64,000 nt of DNA, from positions 1 through 64,000 of the forward strand of contig QHBN01000042.1 of assembly GCA_003176995.1 (NCBI GenBank), written 5' to 3'. The translations under genes were made by a program, and so were the position numbers. Source of the DNA: Candidatus Nitrosopolaris wilkensis (lineage in GTDB: Archaea > Thermoproteota > Nitrososphaeria > Nitrososphaerales > Nitrososphaeraceae). Each line of letters opens with the position of its first letter. The stretch's first letter is position 1. Below are positions 10,296 through 21,386 of this stretch, piece by piece. Below the pieces are notes generated by a model. That model saw only the letters and a program-made list of their open reading frames with translations. It was not told where the DNA came from and did no database searches.

Positions 10296-10601
10296 TCATC
10301 CCAGAGATATTCGATATAACTCCTTTTGACCTACGGAAGTCCAGGCGCCAAGATCAATCCCTATGTCTTGACTTTCACTCGGGCGATTCCCCGTGATCTC
10401 ACTAACAACGATCTCCTTGGGCGCACTAGGAGGCCACACCATCGCGACGTAATCTCCTTTATTTCCTGACTTTTCAAGACTCGCTGGTTGCATATTACTC
10501 CGTTGGAGCCCTCGTGCAACTAGTTTTTCTATTACCTGCTCGAGTAGTTGCTTTTGTCCATGAACTATTAGATAGATGGTTTTAACGCCTGCATCTGACA
10601 T
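10296..10601 (-). CDS. Conserved hypothetical protein
   Basis: 101-aa ORF with balanced composition, in an otherwise uncovered interval. Confidence 0.5.
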   Translation of the reverse strand: MSDAGVKTIYLIVHGQKQLLEQVIEKLVARGLQRSNMQPASLEKSGNKGDYVAMVWPPSAPKEIVVSEITGNRPSESQDIGIDLGAWTSVGQKELYRISLG

Positions 10602-10674
10602 TGTTCAATAATCCACTTCTGAGTAACTATAAACCATACACATCTTATATATTATCAATTCATATAATAAATGA

Positions 10675-11265
10675 GTGCAGCGAGAGAGTTCACATATGCG
10701 CATCATTCTTCCGGAAAATATTTCCGAGCGCATAGGCGAATTCTTAATAGGGAAACAAGATTTTCCGTTCGTTGAAGGTTATGAGCTAATGTGTGTCCTG
10801 TTCCTATTCGGAAGACCTAGTAAAGTTGACAATAATGAAAAATGGGAAGTAATGGATTTGGCATCTGAAACTGTCAATAAATTCTATCTCGAAGTCGAAG
10901 GTTACAAGAACCTTTCAAAAACAAGAATGAACACAGAATTTATACGCAGTGGATACTTTGAAAGAGAGTTACAAATCAGGACAGAAGAAAAGAAAGCGGT
11001 TCATAAGGAGCGAATAGTTAACGATCCCACTGTGTTATTATATTGCTTTGCGCAGCACGTCTCTTACTATAATCAGGAATATTTTTTCCAGATTTATGGA
11101 CCACTTAAAGGACATGAGCTATTGAAGGACTTAAGAAATTATCTTGAAGGTAGGATGATAATGCTAGGCTTCAACAGAAAAAATGAGAAGTCCTTGCCAT
11201 TTCAACATCCTATAATTCCGTTGTATGTGTGGTTAAAAGATCATCTGATTGGAAAGATAGATTAG
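10675..11265 (+). CDS. Hypothetical protein (start possibly the ATG at 10696)
   Basis: Long ORF with coding-like composition; internal MRIILPENISERIGEFLIGKQDFPF. Confidence 0.6.
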   Translation: MQRESSHMRIILPENISERIGEFLIGKQDFPFVEGYELMCVLFLFGRPSKVDNNEKWEVMDLASETVNKFYLEVEGYKNLSKTRMNTEFIRSGYFERELQIRTEEKKAVHKERIVNDPTVLLYCFAQHVSYYNQEYFFQIYGPLKGHELLKDLRNYLEGRMIMLGFNRKNEKSLPFQHPIIPLYVWLKDHLIGKID

Positions 11266-11387
11266 CTTTGTTAATCTTTTATCTCAATTCTGTATTAGGC
11301 TAGGCGTGTAAGAATATTTTCTAATACGTCGACCTGGATCGCCAACTAATCAACATTTTTAAGAATGTGTAAGAATCTGAGTACGAT

Positions 11388-12308
11388 TTGTACAAAGATG
11401 TCTCAATAATAGCAGGACCATCATCTCTCGATCTGGCTACCGCAATCGCAAAGCATCTAGATGCTGAATTAGTGCCGGTTGACCTCAGGATATTTCCGGA
11501 CGGCGAGAGCAAAATTAAAATGAGAAGGGTTGACAAAGATTATTGCATAGTAGTACAGTCGAGCTATCCTCCAACTGACAGGCATCTTTTACAAGCACTA
11601 ATGATGATAAAAAGGTGTTTAGAGGATGGAGCCGCAAACGTGTGTGCAGTTATGCCATATATGGCATATTCACGCCAAGACCGAGCATTTTTGGATGGAG
11701 AATTGGTAAGCATGGCTTTAGTAGCCAAATTGCTCGAAACGGTAGGAACCAAGCGATTAATCACCGTGGACATACATAGTCCGGCTTCGTTATCGTATTT
11801 TACGATTGATACGCAAAACATCAGCGCTGTTGGTCTTTTGGCAGACTATGCTGCTGTCAAAATCAAACCAAATGCGCCAATTGTAGTATCGCCAGATATG
11901 GGAGGTGCTAAAAGGGCAGTCGAATTCGCTAGGATTCTGGGGACAGATACGGTTGCCTTAAAGAAAAGTCGAGACAAGGATACTGCGGAAGTCATTATTG
12001 AAGAAAAAGAATTGAATTCTAACGTCGTTGGTAGGGATCTGATTCTTTTAGACGACATGATTAGCACGGGCGAAAGCATTGTAGAAGCTTGCAGATTTCT
12101 AAGGAGGTACAAACCCAACAAAATTTATGCAATTTGTACTCATGCGTTGTTGATCGGAGATGCGACAACAAGAATCAAAGCCGCTGGGGTAGAAGAGATC
12201 ATTTCGACTAATTCTGTTCCCGGGATTAATGCGAAAGTCGACCTCGCCCCTCTTATAACTACTAAACTTAAGGCTATTATTGACATGAAGAAGCACTTAC
12301 AGTCATAA
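11388..12308 (+). CDS. prs: Ribose-phosphate pyrophosphokinase
   Basis: FPDGESKIKM, YMAYSRQDRAFLDGE, ITVDIHSP, VVSPDMGGAKRA, LLDDMISTGESIVEA. Confidence 0.95.
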   Translation: MYKDVSIIAGPSSLDLATAIAKHLDAELVPVDLRIFPDGESKIKMRRVDKDYCIVVQSSYPPTDRHLLQALMMIKRCLEDGAANVCAVMPYMAYSRQDRAFLDGELVSMALVAKLLETVGTKRLITVDIHSPASLSYFTIDTQNISAVGLLADYAAVKIKPNAPIVVSPDMGGAKRAVEFARILGTDTVALKKSRDKDTAEVIIEEKELNSNVVGRDLILLDDMISTGESIVEACRFLRRYKPNKIYAICTHALLIGDATTRIKAAGVEEIISTNSVPGINAKVDLAPLITTKLKAIIDMKKHLQS

Positions 12309-12438
12309 TGTATCAAAATCTACGCAGCGTCGACAACATTAACGAGTGATTATGACAAGAAATACAGGAGTCTTCTATTCAACGTAAAAAGTATATACTA
12401 TTCGCGCGAAAATAACAAGGGGCATTTACGAGGACAGT

Positions 12439-13365
12439 ATGGTTGATATGAAGTTGATTTTTCTTGGAACTTCTGCTGCAGCTCCAACAGCAGAGCGCGG
12501 TTTATCTTCAGTCGTGATAAAAAGAGGAAATGAATTATTGTTATTTGATGCCGGTGAAGGCATGCAGCGAAATTTCATAAGGGCTGGTTTACGAATGAAT
12601 AAACGAATGAAAATTTTTATAACGCATATACACGCTGATCATTGTGTCGGCTTGCTTGGGCTCTTACAAACAATGTCTTTGCAAGGAAGAGTAATGGCAG
12701 TCGATATATATGGGCAAGGAAAATTAGCCGAATTTGTCACGGAAAACATGCGAATAGTAAATTTCGGGTTACTATTTGATATCAATATGCATATAATTGA
12801 TTGCGAGGGTCTTGTAGTAAAAGAGAAAGATTACCAAATAACTTGTTGCGAATCAAAGCATTCAGTCCCTTCATTTTCCTACTGTCTCACGGAATTTGAT
12901 AGACCAGGAATTTTTAACATTAGTGAGGCTAAACGGTTCCATATCCCAGAGAGTGATCTTTATAGCAAATTGCAGCACGGTCAGGACATTATCTATGAAG
13001 GGGAATTGATAAGGTCCAGCCAAATGACTGGACCTGCGAGGGCTGGCAGAAAAATAGGAATATCTGGTGACACAAGACCCACCATTAAATTGCGAGATTT
13101 CTTCAAGAATTGTGACCTGCTCATCTTCGAATCGACGTACGGTCATGATAAATACCAAAAGGCGGTCAAGAATTTTCATTCTACAGCTACAGAAGCAGCT
13201 ATGCTGGCACGGGAATCAGAGGTAAAAAAATTGTTCCTTACTCACTTCAGCACTAGATATGAAGAAACATCTGGATTAATTAATGAAGCAAGAGCTATCC
13301 ATGAAAACGTTGAAGCTGCAGAAGATCTGAAGGTAGTCGACATTCCATACGGTGAGTCTGAGTGA
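12439..13365 (+). CDS. rnz: Ribonuclease Z
   Basis: FLGTSAAAPTAERGLSSVVIKRGNELLLFDAGEGMQRNF, ITHIHADHCVGLLGLLQTM, FESTYGHD, LTHFSTRY. Confidence 0.94.
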   Translation: MVDMKLIFLGTSAAAPTAERGLSSVVIKRGNELLLFDAGEGMQRNFIRAGLRMNKRMKIFITHIHADHCVGLLGLLQTMSLQGRVMAVDIYGQGKLAEFVTENMRIVNFGLLFDINMHIIDCEGLVVKEKDYQITCCESKHSVPSFSYCLTEFDRPGIFNISEAKRFHIPESDLYSKLQHGQDIIYEGELIRSSQMTGPARAGRKIGISGDTRPTIKLRDFFKNCDLLIFESTYGHDKYQKAVKNFHSTATEAAMLARESEVKKLFLTHFSTRYEETSGLINEARAIHENVEAAEDLKVVDIPYGESE

Positions 13366-13513
13366 TCATACCTGGGTCATAATGGCTGGCTGCAGTCATG
13401 TAATTTGAATTTTTGAATGACAATCGATGGTTTGAGAAAGCCAGCTTCTACATTTTTAGGATCTTTGCAGTTGCTTATTTGATGAGACGCATTCACATCT
13501 TAGTTCCGCAGGG

Positions 13514-14236
13514 TCATTGCATTTTACTTGATTCTGTTAAAGGCATAATTCCGTTGACTCCAATAACGATAGTACTTGTGTTTAATAGTATAACTCTGTA
13601 ACCAGTAGGGTTAAAAAGTGCTATATCCGAGATCGTTGTTGAGTTACTCGCCTTGGCCAGCAATCCCGACTGTGAGAGATTGGCATAATACATGCACATA
13701 TACCCGGGCTTCGACAATTCTTTGACTATCCCTAATTTTGCCGGCTTAAGACTTGTGAGCTGGCCGACTAGTATTTCCAGCGGACTTTGAAGATTCGTAT
13801 CACAGGGAAGCTTCGCAGTCAAATACCCATTCATTATCTTATACGGCGTCGAGTCGTAAATATGTATAAAGTCTTTTGGAGGGAGAATCTGATGTGATAG
13901 CAGAACTGTATCCGAGTCCCTAACCAACATAATTCCAGAATTAGTACGGGCATTTGTATTATTTTTTGCCGTGCTGTTACGAATTTGATCAATTGCGGAG
14001 GCCATCAATGACTTCGGACTCATGAAAGAGCCCATTACGGATTCAATAGTCTGATTAGAGACCCCGCCTTTCGCTGTAAAGTGTGTGGCATTTGTCATGT
14101 CCTTTATTCCTTGTTGTGCTATTGCCATTGGAGGGAATTCGCCTATCGGAGAGACTGACTTTGACAATACTAATAATATGCTGATGATCGTAAAGCCGAA
14201 AACTCCGAAATAGATTGCTACTTGGTATCCGCACAT
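13514..14236 (-). CDS. Hypothetical secreted/membrane-anchored protein
   Basis: N-terminal TM segment YFGVFGFTIISILLVLSKS followed by an extracytoplasmic Ser/Thr/Asn-rich domain. Confidence 0.6.
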   Translation of the reverse strand: MCGYQVAIYFGVFGFTIISILLVLSKSVSPIGEFPPMAIAQQGIKDMTNATHFTAKGGVSNQTIESVMGSFMSPKSLMASAIDQIRNSTAKNNTNARTNSGIMLVRDSDTVLLSHQILPPKDFIHIYDSTPYKIMNGYLTAKLPCDTNLQSPLEILVGQLTSLKPAKLGIVKELSKPGYMCMYYANLSQSGLLAKASNSTTISDIALFNPTGYRVILLNTSTIVIGVNGIMPLTESSKMQ

Positions 14237-14546
14237 GATTGGGAGTAATTTCTTTGCCGAGTAAAAAAGAATAAGTGTTATATTTTATTGATAGATATCT
14301 TACTTACTTTCAGTATAAAATACGCATTGAACGATTCATATCGAATCGAGAAATACTTCCTAGAAAACCCTGAGAAAGGATCTGATGAGTTCTATACAAA
14401 GGTTTGTCAGGATACGATCTGATCGTTATCGGTAATGCAGTCATATTTTAAAATCGGAGTTTCAATCGTTTCTTCCTTGCGTGTAATAAAATTAAAAATA
14501 AGGGTAGTAGCTAATGCATATATAGATGTACGCAGGTTCATACGAA

Positions 14547-14708
14547 ATGCCAAAATGCACCGCGTGTGGTAAAGAAGTGCGACCAGGTGAGCTATCAGAA
14601 AACTTTATTTGTCCTAAGTGTAAAACTGAAAAAATTTGGCGTTGCGAACAATGTAAAGGAAAGTTAAATAAATATCAATGTGTTGGATGTGGTTATAAAG
14701 GTCAGTAG
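14547..14708 (+). CDS. Small double zinc-ribbon protein
   Basis: MPKCTACGKEVRPGELSENFICPKCKTEKIWRCEQCKGKLNKYQCVGCGYKGQ; ATG at 14547 fits better than the upstream 14526 ATG. Confidence 0.8.
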   Translation: MPKCTACGKEVRPGELSENFICPKCKTEKIWRCEQCKGKLNKYQCVGCGYKGQ

Positions 14709-14715
14709 CGATTCT

Positions 14716-15393
14716 TCAGCTGATGAGATTGATAAACCTGCTAATAGTTTCCTTTTGATCGGATTGCAGCCGATCAAAAGACTCTATAAGTTCCTTTTCT
14801 AGTCCGATCTGGGCCGAAATCACCGAACGCAGTTTACTAATATCCATCGGAGTAATACCTTCAATTAAACCTAGGGTAAATGCGCGGACATATTCATTGA
14901 TAATTTTGCATGCGAAAGATGGAAAGAATCTGATTAGCAATAAAATCCCTTCCCGCATTATTTCGTAGTCAGGAGTACCACTTGGAAGAGATCTAATATA
15001 TGACTCTAACATTTTCGTTCTGCTAGGACCTACCTCTTCTATTGAAGAGGCAACAAGAAGCCCTGTTTCACTCAATTCATAGAAAGGGACACCCTCCATC
15101 TGCAAAGCTTTGGGACCGCGCCGCAACGGCAATCTACCCCCTTCTATGACAACACCTGATGGGATTAACATCTCGTCAAGATCTCTGAAAATTCCAGAGT
15201 ATATGTTTTGCCATAAAATGCCGTGTCTATCGGCAATAATATGTGCTATAGAAGTCCTTGTTCGTAGCTCCGGGCTCCGCTCTGTCGCAAGATGGGCTAT
15301 TATTCCTCGCTGTCTTCTTGCCTCCCCAGTAATCTTGTTGTTTCGAGTCTTGAACGTGTCAAATATTGCGATATTACACTTCTGCGATTTCAA
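14716..15393 (-). CDS. Conserved hypothetical protein
   Basis: 225-aa ORF with coding-like composition. Confidence 0.6.
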   Translation of the reverse strand: MKSQKCNIAIFDTFKTRNNKITGEARRQRGIIAHLATERSPELRTRTSIAHIIADRHGILWQNIYSGIFRDLDEMLIPSGVVIEGGRLPLRRGPKALQMEGVPFYELSETGLLVASSIEEVGPSRTKMLESYIRSLPSGTPDYEIMREGILLLIRFFPSFACKIINEYVRAFTLGLIEGITPMDISKLRSVISAQIGLEKELIESFDRLQSDQKETISRFINLIS

Positions 15394-15551
15394 CGAGCGT
15401 AGGGTCCTACTATAAACGACACTTATGATAATATTTTAATCTGTTGGTATTGGGATATAATTCTGATGAGGAAATAACATGTTAGAAATTCCATACATTC
15501 AATTTTGCAAATAACATATCTCGATACTATAATACAAATTAAAATTGAGGG

Positions 15552-17048
15552 TTGGGCGCTCTCGACAGGAAGGCTTATAACGCTAAACGCCACCACCATA
15601 TCAAGGAAAATTTGCAAATCAAAGACGGGCTAACGTTTGACGACGTTCTCCTAGTCCCAAAAAGATCTGCCGTCATATCAAGATCTCAGACAGATCTTAG
15701 AACTAGACTTTCTACTAATATTTCGCTGAATATCCCATTAATCAGCGCCAATATGGACACCATTACAGAAGCTGGGATGGCCATTGCACTAGCGAGGGAA
15801 GGTGGTATCGGGATTGTTCACAGGTTCATGACAATCGATGATCAAGTAGATGAAATTCTCAAAGTGAAGCGTTCCGAATCAGTCGTTATTGAGCAACCTT
15901 ATACTGTTAAGGAGACTACGACTGTAAAGGATGCAAAAAAAATGATGACAGATTATGGCGTATCAGGACTTCTCGTTGAAGAAGAAGGAAAAAGACTTGC
16001 CGGCATCATTACGCAACGAGATATCGCATTGGAGAAGAATGGTGGCAGTAACGTTGCAGACTTGATGAGCAAGGATGTGATTACAGCGAAGGAGGGGACT
16101 ACTATAGAGCAAGCCAAGGAAATCCTGCACAATCACAGAATCGAAAAGCTGCCAGTTGTTGATGCGACACGGCGGATCGTCGGTCTTATAACGAGCAAAG
16201 ATATATTGAAAATGGAGCAATATCCATACGCTTCTAAAGATAAAAAGGGTAGATTACTCGTTGGCGCTGCAGTAGGAGTAAAGGGTGATTATTTAGAACG
16301 CACCGAATCGCTCCTGGAAGCTGGCTCTGATGCGATAGTCGTTGATATTGCACATGGTCACAGCGACAATGCGATTAATGCAGTGCATATGATTAAGAAG
16401 GCATTTCCATATTGCGAATTAATAGCTGGAAATATTGCGACAGGCGAAGGAACTAGAGACTTGATCAAAGCTGGTGTTGATGCAGTGAAAGTTGGAGTAG
16501 GATCTGGATCCATCTGCATTACGAGGGTGATTACAGGCTCTGGCGTTCCCCAGCTAACGGCAGTAATGGATAGTATTAAGGTTGCAAAAGAATATAACAT
16601 TCCAATAATCTCCGATGGAGGAATACGAACGTCCGGCGATTCAACGAAGGCACTCGCAGCAGGGGCATCTACAGTCATGGTGGGAAGCTTATTTGGTGGA
16701 ACCGATGAGAGTCCAGGCAAGACAATCGTCAAGAACGGAAAAAAATATAAAATGTATAGAGGAATGGCTTCATTTTATGCGTCACTAGGCAGAAAATATA
16801 GAGAAGAAGGGGGCCAAACAGCAGACGCAGATGATCTAAATGATTATGTGCCAGAAGGCGTTGAAGCGATGGTTCCATACAAGGGGAGCGTAGTTGAGAT
16901 TATTAGGCAAGCTGTAGGAGGGATAAAATCCGGATTAAGTTATTGCGGCGCAAAAACGATCTCTGAAATGCAAAGTAACGCTGAGTTTATCAAAATTACA
17001 CCAGCTGGTTACACCGAGAGTCATCCTCATGATGTAAATGTCATTTAG
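15552..17048 (+). CDS. guaB: IMP dehydrogenase with two CBS domains
   Basis: LTFDDVLLVPKRS, ANMDTITEAGMAIALAREGGIGIVHR, VGVGSGSICITRVITGSGVPQLTA, DGGIRTSGDSTKALAAGASTVMVGSLFGGTDE. Confidence 0.97.
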   Translation: MGALDRKAYNAKRHHHIKENLQIKDGLTFDDVLLVPKRSAVISRSQTDLRTRLSTNISLNIPLISANMDTITEAGMAIALAREGGIGIVHRFMTIDDQVDEILKVKRSESVVIEQPYTVKETTTVKDAKKMMTDYGVSGLLVEEEGKRLAGIITQRDIALEKNGGSNVADLMSKDVITAKEGTTIEQAKEILHNHRIEKLPVVDATRRIVGLITSKDILKMEQYPYASKDKKGRLLVGAAVGVKGDYLERTESLLEAGSDAIVVDIAHGHSDNAINAVHMIKKAFPYCELIAGNIATGEGTRDLIKAGVDAVKVGVGSGSICITRVITGSGVPQLTAVMDSIKVAKEYNIPIISDGGIRTSGDSTKALAAGASTVMVGSLFGGTDESPGKTIVKNGKKYKMYRGMASFYASLGRKYREEGGQTADADDLNDYVPEGVEAMVPYKGSVVEIIRQAVGGIKSGLSYCGAKTISEMQSNAEFIKITPAGYTESHPHDVNVI

Positions 17049-17317
17049 GAAATCCTATCTATTAATGAAGTTTTGTAAATCTTCTCATTTATCTAACAAA
17101 TGTTTCTCCTCACAATCTCTTGCTCGAGATTATACCAATATAACCGGTAACAGCTAGGGAGCAGAAGCATAAGATTCTAGCGAAAACATCGTGTCTAATT
17201 CACGAAGACATCGTGCAATATCCCAACCAGTCTTATAATGCTATCTACTATAACACATCTCTGAAATTGACGGGACGTCTTTTATGGCAGAGTAATCATC
17301 TTTATAGACGGAATAAG

Positions 17318-17842
17318 TTAGTCTTCGATATGCAAATCTATGGTATTCGAAACAATTGAGATTTCTTCGGGTTCGGTATAGTAATGCCTCCCCCAAGAAA
17401 CTTTGATATCGGCGTAGGTTGTGTGGTTCCCATGATTAAGATTATTCGTCTCTATCTTGAATATTTTATTGACATCAAATAATAATGATTTAGCCTCCTC
17501 AATCGTGACGGGATAAAACGGAGTATCATCTCTAATAATCGATACCCATATTCGAAATGGGATCGTTGGGCTACGTGTCCAGAACATCGGTGCCTTTCTT
17601 GTAATCTTGGTTAGGAAGATCTTCCTACTTTTTACTTTCAGCGTGACGGATATAGACATCCTGAATACGTTATCATGCTTATCGTACGCTGTTTCCCACA
17701 TCTTCGGATTAAAAACTTCTCGGATATTTCCGTCAATCTTAAAACTCAAATCCAAAGTGACCGGCTCGCCTTTTTTCGTTTTATTTTCATGGTGAGTTTT
17801 GTTCAGGATGACATTTGTAATGCTACTCTGTCTGTCTCTCAA
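17318..17842 (-). CDS. Hypothetical protein
   Basis: 174-aa ORF, divergent from rpoL. Confidence 0.5.
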   Translation of the reverse strand: MRDRQSSITNVILNKTHHENKTKKGEPVTLDLSFKIDGNIREVFNPKMWETAYDKHDNVFRMSISVTLKVKSRKIFLTKITRKAPMFWTRSPTIPFRIWVSIIRDDTPFYPVTIEEAKSLLFDVNKIFKIETNNLNHGNHTTYADIKVSWGRHYYTEPEEISIVSNTIDLHIED

Positions 17843-17894
17843 AATGATGCCTTCATGGTATCATTTATATCCTCAATAAGTAGTTGTCTGACTG

Positions 17895-18182
17895 ATGCTT
17901 GCAGAAATTGTCGATATAAAAGATCGTGAAATCGAATTAAAACTCCAGGACGAAGACATTTCCGTGATGTACATCGTACAGCATGAACTTCTTAAAGAGA
18001 AGAATGTTGAATTTGCTGGTGTAGTTCTGAAGCATCCTCTAATCAAGGATTACCTCATTAGAGTCGTAACCAAGAAGAAGGTGTCTATGGAAGCGTTTCA
18101 AGATGCCTGCATGTCTGCTTCTGAGAACATTAAATTGCTTAGTAGCTTAGTACATGATGCCTTAAAGAAATATTCAGCTTAG
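17895..18182 (+). CDS. rpoL: DNA-directed RNA polymerase subunit L (Rpo11)
   Basis: LAEIVDIKDREIELKLQDEDISVMYIVQHELLKEKNVEFAGVVLKHPLI. Confidence 0.88.
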   Translation: MLAEIVDIKDREIELKLQDEDISVMYIVQHELLKEKNVEFAGVVLKHPLIKDYLIRVVTKKKVSMEAFQDACMSASENIKLLSSLVHDALKKYSA

Positions 18183-18192
18183 GTGTAACCTC

Positions 18193-18531
18193 GTGAAGTT
18201 TTGTCCTAAATGTGAAAGACGCATGAAACCGAAGATTGAAGAAGGCATCCTCTCGTGTCCAAAATGTGGTCTGATTGTGGAGAGAGAAGACGAAAAAACG
18301 CAAGTAAAAGGGAATTCGATCCGGAGTGCAGATGGTTCCTCCCAAAGCTCTCTCAAAATCATGGAGGCCGAGAAGGGATTGGATGCATTGCCAGCAACAA
18401 CGATTGATTGTCCAAGATGTGGAAATGATATGGCATTTTGGTGGATGCTTCAGACAAGGTCTGCTGACGAACCCACCACTCAGTTTTATCGCTGTACAAA
18501 ATGCAGCCATACTTGGAGAAATTATGGTTAA
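18193..18531 (+). CDS. tfs: Transcription factor S (TFS, TFIIS/RpoM-like)
   Basis: Two zinc ribbons: FCPKCERRMKPK...LSCPKCG and CPRCGNDMAFWWMLQTRSADEPTTQFYRCTKCSHTWR. Confidence 0.93.
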   Translation: MKFCPKCERRMKPKIEEGILSCPKCGLIVEREDEKTQVKGNSIRSADGSSQSSLKIMEAEKGLDALPATTIDCPRCGNDMAFWWMLQTRSADEPTTQFYRCTKCSHTWRNYG

Positions 18532-18682
18532 TTGGATCTGTTGTCATTTTTGTGCTTGTATCTTTTTGCCCTCTTGAAACGCTCGTCGTCCGCGGGGCAG
18601 GCTCCAGCATGACTTGATTGCCTGTTTTTTTAGCACAGCAATGTTTAAAATCCGAAAGTGAGAGCCACAAGATAGAATTGGT

Positions 18683-19435
18683 TTGGTATTCGTAGCTAAG
18701 ACAAGATCGCCAGACGAATGGAAGGTTATTGTATCATCTATCTCTACTTTAGTTGACGAAGCAACCTTTGAAGCTACAGTGGAGGGAATTTCATTCAGAG
18801 GGATGGACCCGTCTCACGTGGCCCTTATAGATATTCATTGGCCTAATTCCACCTTTGAGGGATACGAATGTGATGATTCAATAAAGTTTGGTGTGAGGGT
18901 CGACGAACTATCAAAATTGATCAAGCGAGCTGATAAGAGGGACGCAATAGAGGTAAGTATGGGAGAAGACAGCATGTTGCATATTAAAATGTATAATGGC
19001 TATAAAAGAGAATATAAAATAAGGCTCATCGAGAGTTCCGCGAGTGCGACTCCATTACCAAAGTTGAATTTCAATTCCAAGCTGGTGATAAATGCGGTTG
19101 CCTTTGATAAAGTTCTATCGGATGTGCAGGTGGTGTCTGAATACATTTCGATAGAATCGGAATCCAAGCGGGTAGAATTCTCAGGTAAGGGAGATTCAGG
19201 TGAAGCGGACATAATTTTGGAATCCGAAAGCGCGGGTTTAGAAGAGTTAGAGGTGAAAGAAAATAGCAAAGCAACATACAGCCTCGATTATTTGACGAAA
19301 ATCACAAAAGCCGTAAGTGGAGCAGGAGGATCAATTGCAGCGGAATATTCTAGTAAAATGCCACTGAGGTTGGAATTTAGAATGGCCAACGTAGGGAGAA
19401 TTCACTTCTATCTTGCTCCAAGAGTGCAAGATTAA
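18683..19435 (+). CDS. pcn: DNA polymerase sliding clamp (PCNA)
   Basis: EATFEATVEGISFRGMDPSHVALIDIHWP; C-terminal MPLRLEFRMANVGRIHFYLAPRVQD. Confidence 0.92.
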   Translation: MVFVAKTRSPDEWKVIVSSISTLVDEATFEATVEGISFRGMDPSHVALIDIHWPNSTFEGYECDDSIKFGVRVDELSKLIKRADKRDAIEVSMGEDSMLHIKMYNGYKREYKIRLIESSASATPLPKLNFNSKLVINAVAFDKVLSDVQVVSEYISIESESKRVEFSGKGDSGEADIILESESAGLEELEVKENSKATYSLDYLTKITKAVSGAGGSIAAEYSSKMPLRLEFRMANVGRIHFYLAPRVQD

Positions 19436-19624
19436 GTTTGATCACAATCGTTGCAAAGGTAATTTATCTCGGAGCCATGCCCCTCCCTGATCCTTCAGCA
19501 CGAGGACGGAACCGGCCTTATCAATCAAGTGGTCACCAACAGATCTGTGGTTGTCCGCGAAACTCTGCAGAGGGCGTCAGGAGAATAATAACTATGAAAC
19601 AATAAAAAGATAGATACGGGTACT

Positions 19625-20446
19625 TCAGTATACAATTTTTCGTCCAGTTTTGTCCCTGTAACACCTGCCGAATTCATTCATTTTAGATAACTGCTTTTCA
19701 CAGAATACAGTACCATCTTTACAAACGAGTTTATCTTCAATACAACAACTAGCACAAATCCCTATTCCACATTTCATATGTCGTTCAAGACTGGCTTGAA
19801 TAGGTAGGGAATACGCATAAGCAATAGCTAGAACCTTTTTCATCATTAATTCCGGACCACAGGTATATACACTATCGAACGTTTCCTCTTTAAGAGCTTG
19901 AGTCATAGCATCAGTCGCAGTTCCTTTAAATCCATAATCACCGTTTTCCGTACTGACTATTATCTTGTGTTTAGTATCACTCAGAACTGCATCGGCTGTA
20001 TTTTCAAAAAATACTTCTCTTTTTGCACTTGCCCCGATTATCAGTGTGCAACAAATTCTCATTTCGTTCAGTTTTGCGGCTAGTCTAATTAGAGGTACAA
20101 GTCCTGTACCTCCACCAACCAATAGCACCGTTCTTGCATTCGGGGCAATCTTGAAATGGTTGCCATAAGGACCACGAATCCCAAGCATCTCACCAATTCG
20201 TTTATTGAACAGCGCCGTCGACCCAATTCCCTTTCTGCGTATTGTGATCGCGGCGCTATCTACCTCGTCAGCAACCATGACGCTCATCGGCAGCTCTTCG
20301 ACCCCAGGAATCCAGACCATAAGGAACTGGCCGGGTTCAGCCTTGGAAGAGACTCTATCCTTAAAGAGGATTGTCTTGACACTAACTGTTTCATTAAGCA
20401 CCCGTTCAATAAGTACGCTTCTTATAATGTTAATATTTATGGGCAA
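19625..20446 (-). CDS. pyrK: Dihydroorotate dehydrogenase electron-transfer subunit
   Basis: FAD/NAD-binding GIRGPYGNHF, VGGGTGLVPL; CGIGICASCCIEDKLVCKDGTVF 2Fe-2S cluster; overlaps pyrD. Confidence 0.9.
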   Translation of the reverse strand: MPININIIRSVLIERVLNETVSVKTILFKDRVSSKAEPGQFLMVWIPGVEELPMSVMVADEVDSAAITIRRKGIGSTALFNKRIGEMLGIRGPYGNHFKIAPNARTVLLVGGGTGLVPLIRLAAKLNEMRICCTLIIGASAKREVFFENTADAVLSDTKHKIIVSTENGDYGFKGTATDAMTQALKEETFDSVYTCGPELMMKKVLAIAYAYSLPIQASLERHMKCGIGICASCCIEDKLVCKDGTVFCEKQLSKMNEFGRCYRDKTGRKIVY

Positions 20447-21386
20447 GTCCTACTAACTCCGTGAGCTTCTTCATTCCCTTCCTTTCTAAGTATCTTTTAA
20501 GACCCAAACAGATTTTCTGGAATGCCCCAAATCCTTCGTAACCAATCACACTACCAAGCTGTATCGCTGATGCCCCTGCGAGCATGAACTCGACAGCATC
20601 TTCCCAGCTGAATATTCCACCACAACCAATCACCGGTACCGCGACATTTTTAGAAATTTCATAAACACATCTAATGGCAATGGGTTTCACTGATTTGCCA
20701 GACAGGCCGCCAATTTTATTACTCAGGACCGGGATTCCACTTTCAATGTTGATAGTCATGGCACGAATTGTATTAATTGCTGTAATCGCATTAGCTCCTG
20801 CATCGTTTGCAGCCCTTGCAATATCGAGAAGGTCTACGTTTCCAATGCCAACTTTAACGACAACCGGCTTGAGTGTATGAGACTTTACAGTCTTTACAAC
20901 CTTGGTCACCATATCTGGATCATCTCCTACCTCCATGCCCATTTTGGCTACATGAGGACATGATAGATTAATTTCATATCCCAGAATATTTAGGCCATCG
21001 AATTTGTTTATTATCTTTGGAAAATCGTCATGAGATGAACCAACCAAACTGACTATTATCGGAACACATGGGTTGGAGGCGATTTCACTCGAAAATGCAT
21101 CTGCACCAGGGTTTGCAAGACCCACAGCATTCAGATAACTCCCGCCTTCCAAACATACTGCAGTAGGATTTCTATAACCCTCTATGGGCTCGCAGCTAAT
21201 TGATTTGCTCACTATCGCTCCAACATCTGCGTTGTAAAGCCTGTTGAAAATAGCTTGAGAAATACCTAAAAAACCAGAAGCAAGCATAGTGGGATTACGC
21301 AGCTCCATACCTCCGATGTTTACGGAAAGCGTTTTATCATGCTCTCTCTGTCTCTTTCCTCTCAATAATTTACCCATCTCGAGCAT
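20430..21386 (-). CDS. pyrD: Dihydroorotate dehydrogenase (catalytic subunit, PyrDB type)
   Basis: NPTMLASGFLGIS, EINLSCPHVAKMGMEVGDDP, IGCGGIFSWEDAVEFMLAGASAIQLGS. Confidence 0.93.
   Translation of the reverse strand: MLEMGKLLRGKRQREHDKTLSVNIGGMELRNPTMLASGFLGISQAIFNRLYNADVGAIVSKSISCEPIEGYRNPTAVCLEGGSYLNAVGLANPGADAFSSEIASNPCVPIIVSLVGSSHDDFPKIINKFDGLNILGYEINLSCPHVAKMGMEVGDDPDMVTKVVKTVKSHTLKPVVVKVGIGNVDLLDIARAANDAGANAITAINTIRAMTINIESGIPVLSNKIGGLSGKSVKPIAIRCVYEISKNVAVPVIGCGGIFSWEDAVEFMLAGASAIQLGSVIGYEGFGAFQKICLGLKRYLERKGMKKLTELVGLAHKY

Noticed and set aside
16358-16732. 124-aa minus-strand ORF inside guaB
   Set aside because: Shadow ORF antisense to the conserved IMPDH catalytic core.
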